64,000 bases of DNA from Amycolatopsis nalaikhensis (GCF_030264295.1 NZ_CP127173.1:7323501-7387500), one strand, 5' to 3'. Positions 41,658 through 51,005 are shown, counted from the stretch's first letter. Notes: generated by a model from the letters alone, not told the origin. Numbers and translations: made by a program.

Positions 41658-43984
41658 CCGCCGTCGAGACCCGGCCCGCGCTCGACGGCACCGAGCTCGC
41701 CCGGGTGGACGCGCTCTGGCGGGCCGCGAACTACCTCTCGGCCGGCCAGATCTACCTGATGGCGAACCCGCTGCTGCGCGAACCGCTGCGGCCTGAGCAC
41801 GTGAAGCCGCGCTTGCTCGGGCACTGGGGGACCTCGCCCGGGCTGAACTTCGTCTACGCGCACCTGAACCGGGCGATCCTGGCCCACGACCTGAACGCGA
41901 TGCTCGTCATCGGCCCTGGCCACGGTGGTCCCGCGTTGCTGGCCAACACGTGGCTCGAAGGCAGCTACACCGAGGCGTGGCCTGAGGTGACGCGGGACGC
42001 GGCCGGGATGGCGGAGTTGTTCCGGCAGTTCTCGTTCCCCGGCGGCGTTCCCAGCCATGTGGCCCCGCAGGTGCCGGGTTCGATCCACGAGGGCGGCGAG
42101 CTGGGGTATTCGCTCGCGCACGCCTACGGCGCGGCGTTCGACAACCCCGGGCTGCTGGTCGCGTGCGTGGTCGGCGACGGCGAGGCCGAAACCGGGCCGC
42201 TGGCGACGTCGTGGCACGCCAACAAGTTCCTCGACCCGGTCCGTGACGGGGCGGTGCTGCCGATCCTGCACCTCAACGGCTACAAGATCGCCAACTCGAC
42301 GGTGCTCTCGCGCATCCCGCACGCCGAGCTGGACGCGTTGCTGCGCGGCTACGGCTACGCGCCGATCTACGTCGAAGGCAGCGATCCGGAGACGATGCAC
42401 CAGGCGATGGCCGCGGCGCTGGACTCGGCGGTCGCCGACCTCGCGAGGCGTCCGATGATCGTGCTGCGCAGCCCGAAAGGCTGGACCGGTCCGTCCGTTG
42501 TGGACGGTAAGCCGGTCGAGGGCACGTGGCGTTCGCACCAGGTCCCGCTCGCCGAAGTCCGGCACAACGCCGAGCACCTGGCGCAGCTGGAGGACTGGCT
42601 GCTGTCGTACCGCCCGGCCGAGCTGTTCGACGCGGCGGGCCGCCCGGTGCCCGAGGTCACGGCGATGATCCCGGCGGGGGAGCGGCGGATGGGCGCCAAC
42701 CCGCACGCGAACGGTGGCGTGCTGCTGCGCCCGCTGGTTTTGCCGGACACGGCGGCCCACGCCGTCGCGGTTCCCGCGCCGGGTGCGACGGTCGCCGAGC
42801 CGACCCGGGTGCTGGGCCGGTTCCTGCGGGACGTGTTCGCGCTGAACGCCGATCGGGCGAATTTCCGGCTGTTCGGCCCGGACGAGACGGCGTCCAACCG
42901 GCTGGACGCCGTGTACGACGTGACGGCCAAGCAGTGGCAGGCCGCGATCGAGCCGGTCGACGAGCACCTGGCGGCGGACGGCCGGGTGCTGGAGGTGCTC
43001 TCGGAGCACCTGTGCCAGGGCTGGCTCGAGGGGTACCTGCTGTCGGGGCGGCACGGGTTGTTCTCGTGCTACGAGGCGTTCGTGCACATCGTGGACTCGA
43101 TGGTCAACCAGCACATCAAGTGGCTGCGGGTGCACCGGCAGATCCCGTGGCGGCGGCCGGTGGCATCGCTGAACTACCTGCTGACCTCGCACGTGTGGCG
43201 GCAGGACCACAACGGGTTCTCCCACCAGGACCCGGGGTTTGTCGACCACGTGGCGAACAAGAGCGCCGAGGTCGTGCGGGTGTATTTCCCGCCGGACACG
43301 AACACGTTGCTGGAGGTTTCGGCGCACTGCCTGCGTTCTCGCGATTACGTGAACGTGGTGGTGGCGGGCAAGAACGACACGCCGAACTGGCTGGACGCCG
43401 AGCAGGCGGCGCTGCACTGCGCTCGTGGCGTGAGCATCTGGGAGTGGGCGAGCACGCACACCGATCGGGAGCCGGACGTCGTCCTCGCCTGCGCGGGTGA
43501 CGCGCCGACGCTGGAGGTCCTGGCGGCGGCGTCGCTCCTGCGTGCGGCGTTGCCGTCGCTCGCGGTCCGCGTGGTGAACGTCGTCGACCTGATGCGCTTG
43601 CAGCCGGAGTCCGAGCACCCGCACGGGCTGTCGGACCGGGAGTTCGACGCGTTGTTCACCCCGGACCGCCCGGTGATCTTCGCCTACCACGGTTATCCGT
43701 GGCTGATCCACCGCCTGGCCTACCGGCGGACGAACCACGCCGGGATGCACGTGCGCGGGTACACCGAGCACGGGACCACGACGACACCGTTCGACATGCT
43801 CGTGCTCAACCACATGGACCGCTTCCAGCTGGTGATCGACGTGATCGACCGGGTACCGGGCCTCGCGGCGACGGCGGGTGTGCTGCGGCAGGAGATGACC
43901 GAGGCCCAGGGGCGGCACAGCCGGTGGATCCGGACGCACGGGGAGGACTTGCCCGAGGTCCGGAACTGGAGCTGGCAGGCTTGA
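41654..43984 (+). CDS. xfp: Phosphoketolase (xylulose-5-P/fructose-6-P)
   Basis: Encodes 776 residues from GTG at 41654. Thiamine-diphosphate enzyme signatures: GHWGTSPGLNFVYAHLNRAI near the N-terminus, GPGHGGPALLANTWLEG, the cofactor motif VVGDGEAETGPLATSWHANK, and SHVWRQDHNGFSHQDPGFVD in the second half. It splits xylulose 5-phosphate (and perhaps fructose 6-phosphate) with phosphate into acetyl phosphate plus an aldose phosphate. With the acetate kinase at 54816 this gives ATP without oxygen. Usual length is about 790-820. Last gene of its operon, followed by a strong terminator. Confidence 0.95.
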   Translation: MTAVETRPALDGTELARVDALWRAANYLSAGQIYLMANPLLREPLRPEHVKPRLLGHWGTSPGLNFVYAHLNRAILAHDLNAMLVIGPGHGGPALLANTWLEGSYTEAWPEVTRDAAGMAELFRQFSFPGGVPSHVAPQVPGSIHEGGELGYSLAHAYGAAFDNPGLLVACVVGDGEAETGPLATSWHANKFLDPVRDGAVLPILHLNGYKIANSTVLSRIPHAELDALLRGYGYAPIYVEGSDPETMHQAMAAALDSAVADLARRPMIVLRSPKGWTGPSVVDGKPVEGTWRSHQVPLAEVRHNAEHLAQLEDWLLSYRPAELFDAAGRPVPEVTAMIPAGERRMGANPHANGGVLLRPLVLPDTAAHAVAVPAPGATVAEPTRVLGRFLRDVFALNADRANFRLFGPDETASNRLDAVYDVTAKQWQAAIEPVDEHLAADGRVLEVLSEHLCQGWLEGYLLSGRHGLFSCYEAFVHIVDSMVNQHIKWLRVHRQIPWRRPVASLNYLLTSHVWRQDHNGFSHQDPGFVDHVANKSAEVVRVYFPPDTNTLLEVSAHCLRSRDYVNVVVAGKNDTPNWLDAEQAALHCARGVSIWEWASTHTDREPDVVLACAGDAPTLEVLAAASLLRAALPSLAVRVVNVVDLMRLQPESEHPHGLSDREFDALFTPDRPVIFAYHGYPWLIHRLAYRRTNHAGMHVRGYTEHGTTTTPFDMLVLNHMDRFQLVIDVIDRVPGLAATAGVLRQEMTEAQGRHSRWIRTHGEDLPEVRNWSWQA

Positions 43985-43993
43985 GAGAACCGG

Positions 43994-44028
43994 AATCGGC
44001 CACGACTCACCTCGAGTCGTGGCCGATT
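43994..44028 (+). terminator. Terminator after phosphoketolase
   Basis: AATCGGCCACGACTC and GAGTCGTGGCCGATT form a perfect 15-base stem around a 5-base loop (ACCTC), followed by TTGCGTTG; it starts 9 bases after the stop codon. Confidence 0.85.
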
Positions 44029-44077
44029 TGCGTTGTGCCCTGCTGGGGGCTCGCGGTGGTCCCGCCTCGAAGCGGGC

Positions 44078-44122
44078 TGAAGGGTCCTTTCCTCGCATGT
44101 GATGCGAGGAAAGGACCCTTCA
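44078..44122. repeat. Intergenic palindromic repeat, copy 2 (45 bases)
   Basis: TGAAGGGTCCTTTCCTCGCAT is followed by its near-perfect inverse, with core GCATGTGATGC. The same 45-base unit design occurs at 50259-50303 and, in expanded form, at 2587-2661. It lies between convergent xfp and cydDC. Confidence 0.75.
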
Positions 44123-44135
44123 CCACACCCCGGAC

Positions 44136-44236
44136 CGGTCGCCGCGCCCTGGCGGCCGACCTGCACTGTCTCGAGCGTGGGGAACTCCGCGGGTCCGTGG
44201 GTCTCCACCAGCGTCGACCGGCCTTCGGTTGCCGGT
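44136..44236 (-). pseudogene. Relic duplication of the 3' end of cydDC
   Basis: About 100 bases align with 44344-44441 at the end of cydDC (for example CTGGCGGCCGACCTGCACTG versus CTGGCGGCCGACCTCCACTG). Read on the minus strand it gives EGRSTLVETHGPAEFPTLET, against EGRSALVVTHRPAEFPTLET in the real protein. It is a fragment with no start, so noncoding by itself. Confidence 0.75.
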
Positions 44237-44283
44237 GTCCTGGCGGTTCGCTGCCAGGCATCCGTGGTTCCGGCGTGCGAATC

Positions 44284-44321
44284 GGGGCGGAGGCCGATGG
44301 TCAACCACCGGCTTCCGCCCC
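44284..44321 (-). terminator. Stem-loop downstream of cydDC
   Basis: GGGGCGGAGGCCGATGG and CCACCGGCTTCCGCCCC form a 17-base stem with two mismatches and a TCAA loop, 15 bases beyond the cydDC stop on its 3' side. No obvious T-tract. The rest of 43985-44335 holds the xfp terminator, a palindromic repeat and the cydDC relic. Confidence 0.6.
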
Positions 44322-44335
44322 GAAGGTCCGTCACC

Positions 44336-47300
44336 TCACCCGACGGTCGCGCCCTGGCGGCCGACCTCCACTGTCTCGAGCGTCGGGAACTCCGCGGGCC
44401 GATGCGTCACCACCAAAGCCGACCGCCCCTCGGTCGCCGCCAGCACGTCGGCCGCCAACGCCGCCGCCGTCGGGGCGTCCAAGTGCGCCGTCGGCTCGTC
44501 CAGCAGCAGGATCGGCCGGTCCGACAGCAACGCCCTGGCCACCCCGATTCGCTGCCTTTCGCCGCCCGACACCGGCGTTCCGTGCGCCCCCAACGCCGTG
44601 TCGAGACCCAGCGGCAGCCGCGAGAACCACGCCCCCAGCTGGGCCGAACCGAGCGCCACCAGCAACTCGGCATCCGTAGCGGACGGCCGGGCCAAGCGGA
44701 GGTTCTCCCGCAGCGTGCTGTCGAACAAGTGCGTCTCCGGCCCGCACCACGCGATCTGCTCGCGCACCGAATCGCCGTCGTACGCCAGCGTGTTCGTGCC
44801 GTCCAGCAGGACCCGGCCCGCCGACGGGTCCAGGTACCGCATCAACGCCGCGATCACCGTGCTCTTGCCCGCCCCGGACCGCCCGGTCAACGCGATCCGG
44901 GAACCGGACCCGATCCGGACGTCGACGTCGCGGACCGCGTCGGCGACAGCCCCCGGCCAGCGGACCGACAGGTGCTCCGCCGCCAGCTCGGCCGCCGTCG
45001 GCGCGACCGCCCGAGCCTCCGCCGGCCCCGGCAACGCGTCCAGCGATGCGAGCCGACGTGCCGAACCGGCCGCGCCGAGCAGCCGTTGCGCCGCCTCCGG
45101 CAAGCCCGCCACCAGCTCGGCCGTCGCCAGGGGCAGCAACGCCAGCACCGCCAGCGCCGGGCCCGGGACCGCCGCCAGGATGCCCAGTGCCAAGCACGCC
45201 ACCGACGTGAGCCCGACCCCGAGCGTCGCGATCCCGCCGCCGAGCCCGCGCCACGCCGCCGAGCGGCGGTGCAACGCCGTCAGCGCCGCGTCCAGCTCCC
45301 GCAGCCGGTTGTGCCGCCGGGTCGCCGCGTCGTGGGTGATCAAGTCGGCCGCCGCCTGCAGGAGCTCCACCGTGCCCGCCGTCAGCTCCGCTCGCAGCCG
45401 CGCCGTCTCGCGCTGCGCTCGGCGGGCCGCGATCGCCGCCACCGCCGGGGCCAGTACACCGGCCGCGGCCAGGCCGAGAGCCGCCGCGAAGCCGGCGCCC
45501 GGGAGGATCACGCCGAGCGTGATCGCCGTTCCGGTCAGCACCGCCGCCACCGACACGCCCGGGACGAGGCCGCGGACCAGGACGTCCTGCTGGCTGTCCA
45601 CATCGGACACCAGGCGGTGCAGGAGGTCGCCGCGGCGGAGGCGGGACGTGCCCGCCGGCCCGATGCGGACCAGCTGGGCCCACACCCGCACCCGCAGGTC
45701 CGCCAACGCCCGCAACGCGACGTCGTGCGACAACAGCCGCTCGACGTAGCGCAGGATCCCCTTCGCCAAGCCGAACGTCCGCACCGCCACGATCGCCACC
45801 ATCAGGCTCAGCACCGGCGGGTGCAGGGCCGCGCTCGCGATCAGCCACGACGACGTCGCCGTCAGCGCGACCCCGCAGCCGAGCGCCGCCGTCGCGGCCA
45901 GGCACGCCATCGCCAGGCGCCACCGGTGCGGGCGTACCGCCGCCAGCAGCGGCCGCCACTTCGCACCGTCCACAGTGGCGGAAGAAGCCGTGGGCACGAA
46001 AGGCTGAGGAGCAGGAGGCGAGGACGAGGCAGGTGCGGCGACTTCCGGAACAGCAGCGGGTTCGACCGGCCCGCCGAGCGAGACGACGCGGTCGCAGCGG
46101 GCCAGCACCGCGGGGTGGTGGCTGACGATCACCGCCGTCCGCCCGGCCAGGACCGCCGGAAGCCGGTCGAGGATGGCCGCCTCGGTCTCCGCGTCGACGC
46201 CCTCCGTGGGCTCGTCGAGCAGGAGCAGCGGCCGGTCGAGCAGCACCGAGCGGGCCAGCGCCACCCGGCGGCGCTGGCCCGTCGACAGCCCGGCACCCAG
46301 CTCACCGACCACAGTGGACAGCGGGACGTCGAGGGCCGCGGCTTCGGCGGCGGCGCGCACGGCGTCCGCGGAAGCGTCGGGGGAGCCCAGGCGGATGTTC
46401 TCGGCCACCGTCCCGGCCACCAGGTGCGGCTGCTGCGGCACCCAGGCCAGGTGCCGGTGCCAGGTGGCGCGGCCGATGTCGGCGAGGTCGACGTCGCCCA
46501 CCATGACGCGGCCGCCGTCGGGGCGCCGCCAGCCGAGGAGCAGGTCGAGCAGCGTCGACTTGCCCGCGCCGCTCGGCCCGGTGACGCCGACGATCTCGCC
46601 GGGCGGGAGGCGCAGGGTGAAGCCGTCGAGGATCGGCCCGGAGCGGCCCTCGACCGTCACGTCTTCGCAGCGCAACGCCGTGCGCGTGAGGTCGGGGACC
46701 GTGCCCGTGCCGTGGTCGCCGGACGGCGTCTCGGCGAGCGCGAGGATTTCTTCGGCCGCGGCCAGCCCCTCGGCGCTGTCGTGGAAGCGCGCGCCGACCG
46801 CGCGCAGCGGCAGGTAGACCTCGGGTGCGAGGATCAGCACGACCAGCGCCGTGTGCAGGTCGAGCTCGCCGGCGAGCAGGCGGAGCCCGATCGACACGGC
46901 GACGAGCGCGACCGACAGCGTCGCGAGCAGCTCGAGCGCGAGGGCCGACAGGAACGCGACGCGCAGGGTGCGCAAGGTGTGCGCGCGGTACTGCCCGGTG
47001 ATCTCCCGCAGCGAGCGCAGCTGCGCCCGGGCCCGGCCGAACGCCGTCAGCTCGGCCAGCCCGGCGACCAGGTCGAGGAAGTGGTCGCCCAGCACGGACA
47101 GGGTCTTCCACTGCCGCCGGACGTCGCGCTGGGTGTAGAGCCCGATGAGGATCATGAAGAGCGGGATGAGCGGCACCGTGAGGCCGACGACCAGGGCCGC
47201 GACCCAGTCGGAGACGAGGATCCGCACCCCGACCACCAGCGGCACCACGGCGGCGATCAGCAGCTGCGGCAGGTACCGCGAGAAGTAGCCCTCGAGCCGG

Positions 47301-47674
47301 TCGACGCCGTGCGTGGCCAGCCCGGCGATCTCCGCGGGCGAGCGGTCCGCCCGCCGCGGCCCGAGGCGCAGCGCGGCCGCGATCACGGTCTCCCGCAGCT
47401 GCGACAGCGCCCGCGCGGCGGCGCGGTGGGCGGTCGTCTCCGAAAGCCACGTGATCCCGGCCCGCGCGACGACCACCAGCAGGAGCAGCGCGAGCGGCAC
47501 CAGCAGGGCCCGGAGGCCGAAGCCGTCGAGGAACGCCCAGGTGACCGTCTTCGCCAGCAGCTCCGCCTGGGCGAGCACCAGCATCGCGGTGAGCACGCCC
47601 AGCGCGGCGCAGGCCAGCACGAACGGCCGGACCGCGCTCGCGTGGCGCAGCAGCCGCGGGTCGAGCGGCTTCAC
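44336..47674 (-). CDS. cydDC: CydDC fusion: heterodimeric-type ABC exporter for cytochrome bd assembly
   Basis: Encodes 1112 residues, the fused CydD-CydC form common in actinobacteria. First half: membrane domain then ATPase with Walker A GPSGAGKST, signature LSTGQRRRVALARSVLLDRP and Walker B LLLLDEPTEGVD. A Ser/Pro/Ala linker (SSSPPAPQPFVPTASS) leads to the second membrane domain and ATPase with GRSGAGKST and SGGERQRIGVARALLSDRP. It exports thiols (glutathione/cysteine in E. coli; mycothiol precursor or cysteine inferred here) and is needed for heme insertion into cytochrome bd. Its start overlaps the cydB stop. A fragment of its own 3' end is duplicated downstream. Confidence 0.95.
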   Translation of the reverse strand: MKPLDPRLLRHASAVRPFVLACAALGVLTAMLVLAQAELLAKTVTWAFLDGFGLRALLVPLALLLLVVVARAGITWLSETTAHRAAARALSQLRETVIAAALRLGPRRADRSPAEIAGLATHGVDRLEGYFSRYLPQLLIAAVVPLVVGVRILVSDWVAALVVGLTVPLIPLFMILIGLYTQRDVRRQWKTLSVLGDHFLDLVAGLAELTAFGRARAQLRSLREITGQYRAHTLRTLRVAFLSALALELLATLSVALVAVSIGLRLLAGELDLHTALVVLILAPEVYLPLRAVGARFHDSAEGLAAAEEILALAETPSGDHGTGTVPDLTRTALRCEDVTVEGRSGPILDGFTLRLPPGEIVGVTGPSGAGKSTLLDLLLGWRRPDGGRVMVGDVDLADIGRATWHRHLAWVPQQPHLVAGTVAENIRLGSPDASADAVRAAAEAAALDVPLSTVVGELGAGLSTGQRRRVALARSVLLDRPLLLLDEPTEGVDAETEAAILDRLPAVLAGRTAVIVSHHPAVLARCDRVVSLGGPVEPAAVPEVAAPASSSPPAPQPFVPTASSATVDGAKWRPLLAAVRPHRWRLAMACLAATAALGCGVALTATSSWLIASAALHPPVLSLMVAIVAVRTFGLAKGILRYVERLLSHDVALRALADLRVRVWAQLVRIGPAGTSRLRRGDLLHRLVSDVDSQQDVLVRGLVPGVSVAAVLTGTAITLGVILPGAGFAAALGLAAAGVLAPAVAAIAARRAQRETARLRAELTAGTVELLQAAADLITHDAATRRHNRLRELDAALTALHRRSAAWRGLGGGIATLGVGLTSVACLALGILAAVPGPALAVLALLPLATAELVAGLPEAAQRLLGAAGSARRLASLDALPGPAEARAVAPTAAELAAEHLSVRWPGAVADAVRDVDVRIGSGSRIALTGRSGAGKSTVIAALMRYLDPSAGRVLLDGTNTLAYDGDSVREQIAWCGPETHLFDSTLRENLRLARPSATDAELLVALGSAQLGAWFSRLPLGLDTALGAHGTPVSGGERQRIGVARALLSDRPILLLDEPTAHLDAPTAAALAADVLAATEGRSALVVTHRPAEFPTLETVEVGRQGATVG

Positions 47675-48690
47675 CGGCGGGCCGCGGGCAGACCGCCGCC
47701 GGCGGGGATCGACGCGCGGCTGATCCGCTTGCGGAACACCCAGTACGTCCAGGCCTGGTAGGCGAGCACGATCGGGGTGAACGCGACCGCGACCCAGGTC
47801 ATGATCTGCAGCGTGTACGGCGTCGAGGAGGCGTTCGTCGTGGTCAGGCTGAACGCCGGGTCGGTCGTCGAGGGCAGCACGTCCGGGTACAGCGACCAGA
47901 ACAGCGTGAAGGTGACCGCGATGATCGCGCCGGCGGTGCTCGCGAAGGCGAACCCGTCGCGCTCACCCGCGGCGAACAGCACCGCCGCGGCCAGCAGCAC
48001 CGCGGCGACGGCCGACGACAGCCACGCCCAGCCACCGTGCTCGACCGCGGTGTAGGCGAGGAAGCCGCCGCCGACCACGATGGCCGCGCCGCCGAGCGCG
48101 CGACTGATCGCCCGAGCCCGGTCGCGCAGCGCGTCGGTCGTCTTCAAGGCGAGGAACACCGCGCCGTGGAAGGAGAAGAGGCTGAGCGTGGCCAGCCCGC
48201 CGAGCAGCGCGTACGGGTTGAGGAGCGTGAAGAACGAGCCCGTGAAGTGGTGCTGGGCGTCGAGCGGGACGCCGTGGACGATGTTGCCGAACGCCACGCC
48301 CCACAGCAGGGCGGGCGCGGCGGAACCGCCGACGATGACCCAGTCCCAGGCGTTCCGCCAGCGCGGGCTGTCGATCTTGCCGCGGAACTCGAACGCGACG
48401 CCGCGCAGGATCAACGCGACGAGCACCAGCAGCAAGGCCAGGTAGAAGCCGGAGAACAGGCTCGAGTACCAGAGCGGGAACGCCGCGAACGTCGCGCCGC
48501 CGGCGACCAGCAGCCAGACTTCGTTGCCGTCCCAGACCGGGCCGATCGTGTTGATCAGGACCCGGCGGTCGGTGTCGTCGTGGCCGAGGATGCGCAGCAG
48601 CGTGCCGACGCCGAAGTCGAAGCCTTCGAGGACGAAGTAACCGGTCCAGAGGACCGCGATGAGCAGGAACCAGATGTCGGTGAGGGCCAT
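47671..48690 (-). CDS. cydB: Cytochrome bd oxidase subunit II
   Basis: Encodes 339 residues, normal for CydB. N-terminus MALTDIWFLLIAVLWTGYFV, then LEGFDFGVGTLLRILG and GPVWDGNEVWLLVAGGATFAAF are diagnostic; about eight to nine membrane helices follow. The final segment MTWVAVAFTPIVLAYQAWTYWVF is also typical. It is the second subunit of the menaquinol/ubiquinol oxidase that works at very low oxygen. Downstream of cydA by 15 bases and overlapping cydDC. Confidence 0.96.
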   Translation of the reverse strand: MALTDIWFLLIAVLWTGYFVLEGFDFGVGTLLRILGHDDTDRRVLINTIGPVWDGNEVWLLVAGGATFAAFPLWYSSLFSGFYLALLLVLVALILRGVAFEFRGKIDSPRWRNAWDWVIVGGSAAPALLWGVAFGNIVHGVPLDAQHHFTGSFFTLLNPYALLGGLATLSLFSFHGAVFLALKTTDALRDRARAISRALGGAAIVVGGGFLAYTAVEHGGWAWLSSAVAAVLLAAAVLFAAGERDGFAFASTAGAIIAVTFTLFWSLYPDVLPSTTDPAFSLTTTNASSTPYTLQIMTWVAVAFTPIVLAYQAWTYWVFRKRISRASIPAGGGLPAARR

Positions 48691-48705
48691 GGCGGGTCTC
48701 CGGCG

Positions 48706-50106
48706 TCAGTAGGCGAAGGCCGCGGGGCGCGGCTCGTCGGAATCGGTCTCTTCGCGCGGTGCCTCGGGCGGTGGCGGCCCGGCCTTGGCGTAACGCACCA
48801 TCAGGACGCCGTCGATGACCGCGAGCACGCCGTAGAGCACGGTGAACACGATCAGCGAGGTCAGCACAGTCCCGGCGGACACCGTGGGCGACACCGAATC
48901 GGCCGTCTGCAGCACGCCGAACACCGACCACGGCTGGCGGCCCATCTCGGTGAAGATCCAGCCGACGCTGTTGCCGAGGAACGGCAGGGCGAGCCCGGCG
49001 GTCGCGACGGGGAAGAACCAGCGGACGCCCGGCGTGCGGCCGCGGCGGAACAGCCACAGGCCGACCAAGGAGATCAGCAGGCAGAAGAAGCCGAAGCCGA
49101 TCATCAGGCGGAACGTCCAGTAGCTGACCGGGATGTCGGGCCGGTACTCGCCGGGACCGTACTGCTGTTGTTCGGCCGCCTGGAGGTCGTTGATGCCCTC
49201 GACCCGGCCGTCGAAACTGCCGGTGGCCATGAACGAGAGCACCCCGGGCACGCGGATGCTGAACTTCTCCTGCGACCCGTCGAGCGAGCCGATGGTGAAC
49301 AGCGAGAACGACGCGGGCGCGACGGTGTCGTAGAGCGCCTCGGCGGCGGCCATCTTCATCGGCTGCTGCTCGGTCATCAGCCGCGCCTGCAGGTCACCGG
49401 TGACGATGACGCCGAGGCTGGCGATGAGCACGGTGACCAGGGCGAGCTTCATCGACGGGCGGAAGACGTCGGCGTCGCGGTTCTTCTTCAGCTGCCAGGC
49501 GCTGATCCCGACGACGAACATGCCGCCGGTGAGGAAGCACGCGGTGATCGTGTGGGCGAAGGCGCCGACCGCGGTGGAGTTGGTGAGCACGGCGCCGAAG
49601 TCCTTCAGCTCCGCGCGGCCGGTGGCGGGGTTGACCGCGTAGCCGACCGGGTGCTGCATCCAGGAGTTGGCGGCGAGGATGAAGTACGCCGAGAGGACCG
49701 TGCCGATCGAGGCGAGCCAGATGGTGGCCAGGTGCAGCTTCTTCGGCAGCTTGTCCCAGCCGAAGATCCACAGGCCGAGGAAGGTCGACTCGAGGAAGAA
49801 CGCGAGCAGGCCTTCGATGGCCAGTGGCGCGCCGAAGATGTCGCCGACGAAGGTGCTGTAGTCCGACCAGTTCATCCCGAACTGGAACTCCTGCACGATG
49901 CCGGTCGCCACGCCCATGGCGAAGTTGATGAGGAACAGCTTCCCCCAGAACTTCGTCATCCGGCGGTAGCGGTCGTTCCCGGTGCGGACCCACGCCGTCT
50001 GCATCCCGGCGACCAGGAACGACAGCCCGATGGTCAAGGGGACGAAGAGGAAGTGGTAGACGGTGGTGATCCCGAACTGCCATCGGGCGAGGTCCAGGGC
50101 GCTCAT
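48706..50106 (-). CDS. cydA: Cytochrome bd oxidase subunit I
   Basis: Encodes 466 residues from ATG at 50104-50106. His18 in VYHFLFVPLTIGLSFLVA is a heme b595/d ligand candidate; GRQPWSVFGVLQTADSVSP and NEMGRQPW-type segment TEMGRQPW mark the quinol oxidase. The Q-loop is the short form, as in Gram-positive bacteria and mycobacteria. With cydB and cydDC it forms the cydABDC operon. A DosR-like box lies 70 bases upstream, consistent with hypoxic induction. Confidence 0.96.
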   Translation of the reverse strand: MSALDLARWQFGITTVYHFLFVPLTIGLSFLVAGMQTAWVRTGNDRYRRMTKFWGKLFLINFAMGVATGIVQEFQFGMNWSDYSTFVGDIFGAPLAIEGLLAFFLESTFLGLWIFGWDKLPKKLHLATIWLASIGTVLSAYFILAANSWMQHPVGYAVNPATGRAELKDFGAVLTNSTAVGAFAHTITACFLTGGMFVVGISAWQLKKNRDADVFRPSMKLALVTVLIASLGVIVTGDLQARLMTEQQPMKMAAAEALYDTVAPASFSLFTIGSLDGSQEKFSIRVPGVLSFMATGSFDGRVEGINDLQAAEQQQYGPGEYRPDIPVSYWTFRLMIGFGFFCLLISLVGLWLFRRGRTPGVRWFFPVATAGLALPFLGNSVGWIFTEMGRQPWSVFGVLQTADSVSPTVSAGTVLTSLIVFTVLYGVLAVIDGVLMVRYAKAGPPPPEAPREETDSDEPRPAAFAY

Positions 50107-50175
50107 CCGGTTTCTCCTGCTCGCGCGGACGAAGGTGACCGCGCCAGCATCCGGTGGGGCGGGCCACCGGCGAGA

Positions 50176-50189
50176 GGGTCCTTGGTCAC
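50176..50189. promoter_or_regulatory. DosR-like box upstream of cydA
   Basis: GGGTCCTTGGTCAC matches 10 of 14 core positions and lies 70 bases before the cydA start (minus strand). Its GGTCAC end repeats that of the boxes at 51122 and 51952. Confidence 0.55.
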
Positions 50190-50225
50190 TTCCGCGACGG
50201 CCACAGTGCCCCGGGTGGCCCGGCG

Positions 50226-50307
50226 GGCTGAAGGGGACTTTCCCCGCATGTAATGCGGTGAAGGGGACGTTCAGCGCATCACATGCGCTGAACGTCCCCT
50301 TCAGCCC
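50226..50307. repeat. Intergenic palindromic repeat, copy 3 (two nested units)
   Basis: Outer arms GGGCTGAAGGGGAC and GTCCCCTTCAGCCC bracket two units; the right one (50259-50303) is a perfect-looking 45-base palindrome with core GCATCACATGC. It lies between the AA10 stop and the cydA promoter region and may also act as a bidirectional terminator. Confidence 0.75.
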
Positions 50308-50317
50308 GCTCTCTCCG

Positions 50318-50968
50318 CTAACCGAAGTTCACGTCACTGCACCACATGTACGTCTGGTCCAGGTGGGAGGCCTGCCAGATGGTGAACACGACGTGGTGGC
50401 CCCGGTAGGCGCCGGACGTCTGGACCGTGAACGTGATGTCCTTGGCCGGGGCGTACCGGCCGGTCTGGGTGATGAAGTCCAGGTTGCCCCAGCCGAGGCG
50501 CTGGGTGGCCGGGTCGAACCCGTTCTTGCTGACGTAGACCCGGAAGTAGTCGGCACCGTGGCTGGCCTGGTCATACAGGTGCATCGAGAAGGTGCTGCCG
50601 AGGCTGGTCTCCTTCCACGGGCCGGGGGTGTTCAGGGAGTTGTTGCGGGCCAGCGCGTTGCTGCAGAGCTGGCCGTCGGGGGTCGAGCCCTGGAAGTTGC
50701 CGCCGAGCCCGTCCCGCAGGGCGCTCATCCAGTTCCACATGGTGTCGGCGTTGGCCTGGAAGGCCTGCCAGCACATCGGGTCCTGCTGCTGCATGGCCGG
50801 GTTCGTGTGCTGGCTGCCCCAGTCCTGCCAGCACTGGTAGGCGCGGGTGGCGGGGCTGACGATGGTGCCGTGCGCGGATGCCGCCGGCACCCAGAGGAAC
50901 ATCCCGGCCAGCGCGGCGACGAGGGCGATGAGGACCCTCCGCCGTCGGGAGGTGGTCCGTGTACGCAT
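50318..50968 (-). CDS. Secreted AA10 lytic polysaccharide monooxygenase
   Basis: Encodes 216 residues. A signal peptide with an arginine-rich start (MRTRTTSRRRRVLIALVAAL) ends at ASA, making His33 the mature N-terminal residue (HGTIVSPATRAYQCW), the copper histidine-brace ligand; His137 in QASHGADYFRVYVSKNGFD is the second. Single catalytic domain, no binding module. It cleaves chitin or cellulose oxidatively outside the cell; the region ARNNSLNTPGPWKE resembles Streptomyces enzymes. A CebR-type operator lies upstream. It interrupts the hypoxia island functionally, sitting between cydA and devR. Confidence 0.93.
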   Translation of the reverse strand: MRTRTTSRRRRVLIALVAALAGMFLWVPAASAHGTIVSPATRAYQCWQDWGSQHTNPAMQQQDPMCWQAFQANADTMWNWMSALRDGLGGNFQGSTPDGQLCSNALARNNSLNTPGPWKETSLGSTFSMHLYDQASHGADYFRVYVSKNGFDPATQRLGWGNLDFITQTGRYAPAKDITFTVQTSGAYRGHHVVFTIWQASHLDQTYMWCSDVNFG

Positions 50969-51005
50969 GAATGGGCCTCCATTCGTGATGAGTGGTGGTG
51001 ACCAT

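Noticed and set aside
43720..44334. A 204-codon minus-strand frame beside cydDC
   Set aside because: Only the relic portion resembles a protein; the rest is antisense to phosphoketolase and crosses its terminator.
44099..47761. A 1220-codon plus-strand open frame opposite cydDC
   Set aside because: Antisense shadow of cydDC; composition is Arg/Gln/Pro-rich and there is no ribosome site.
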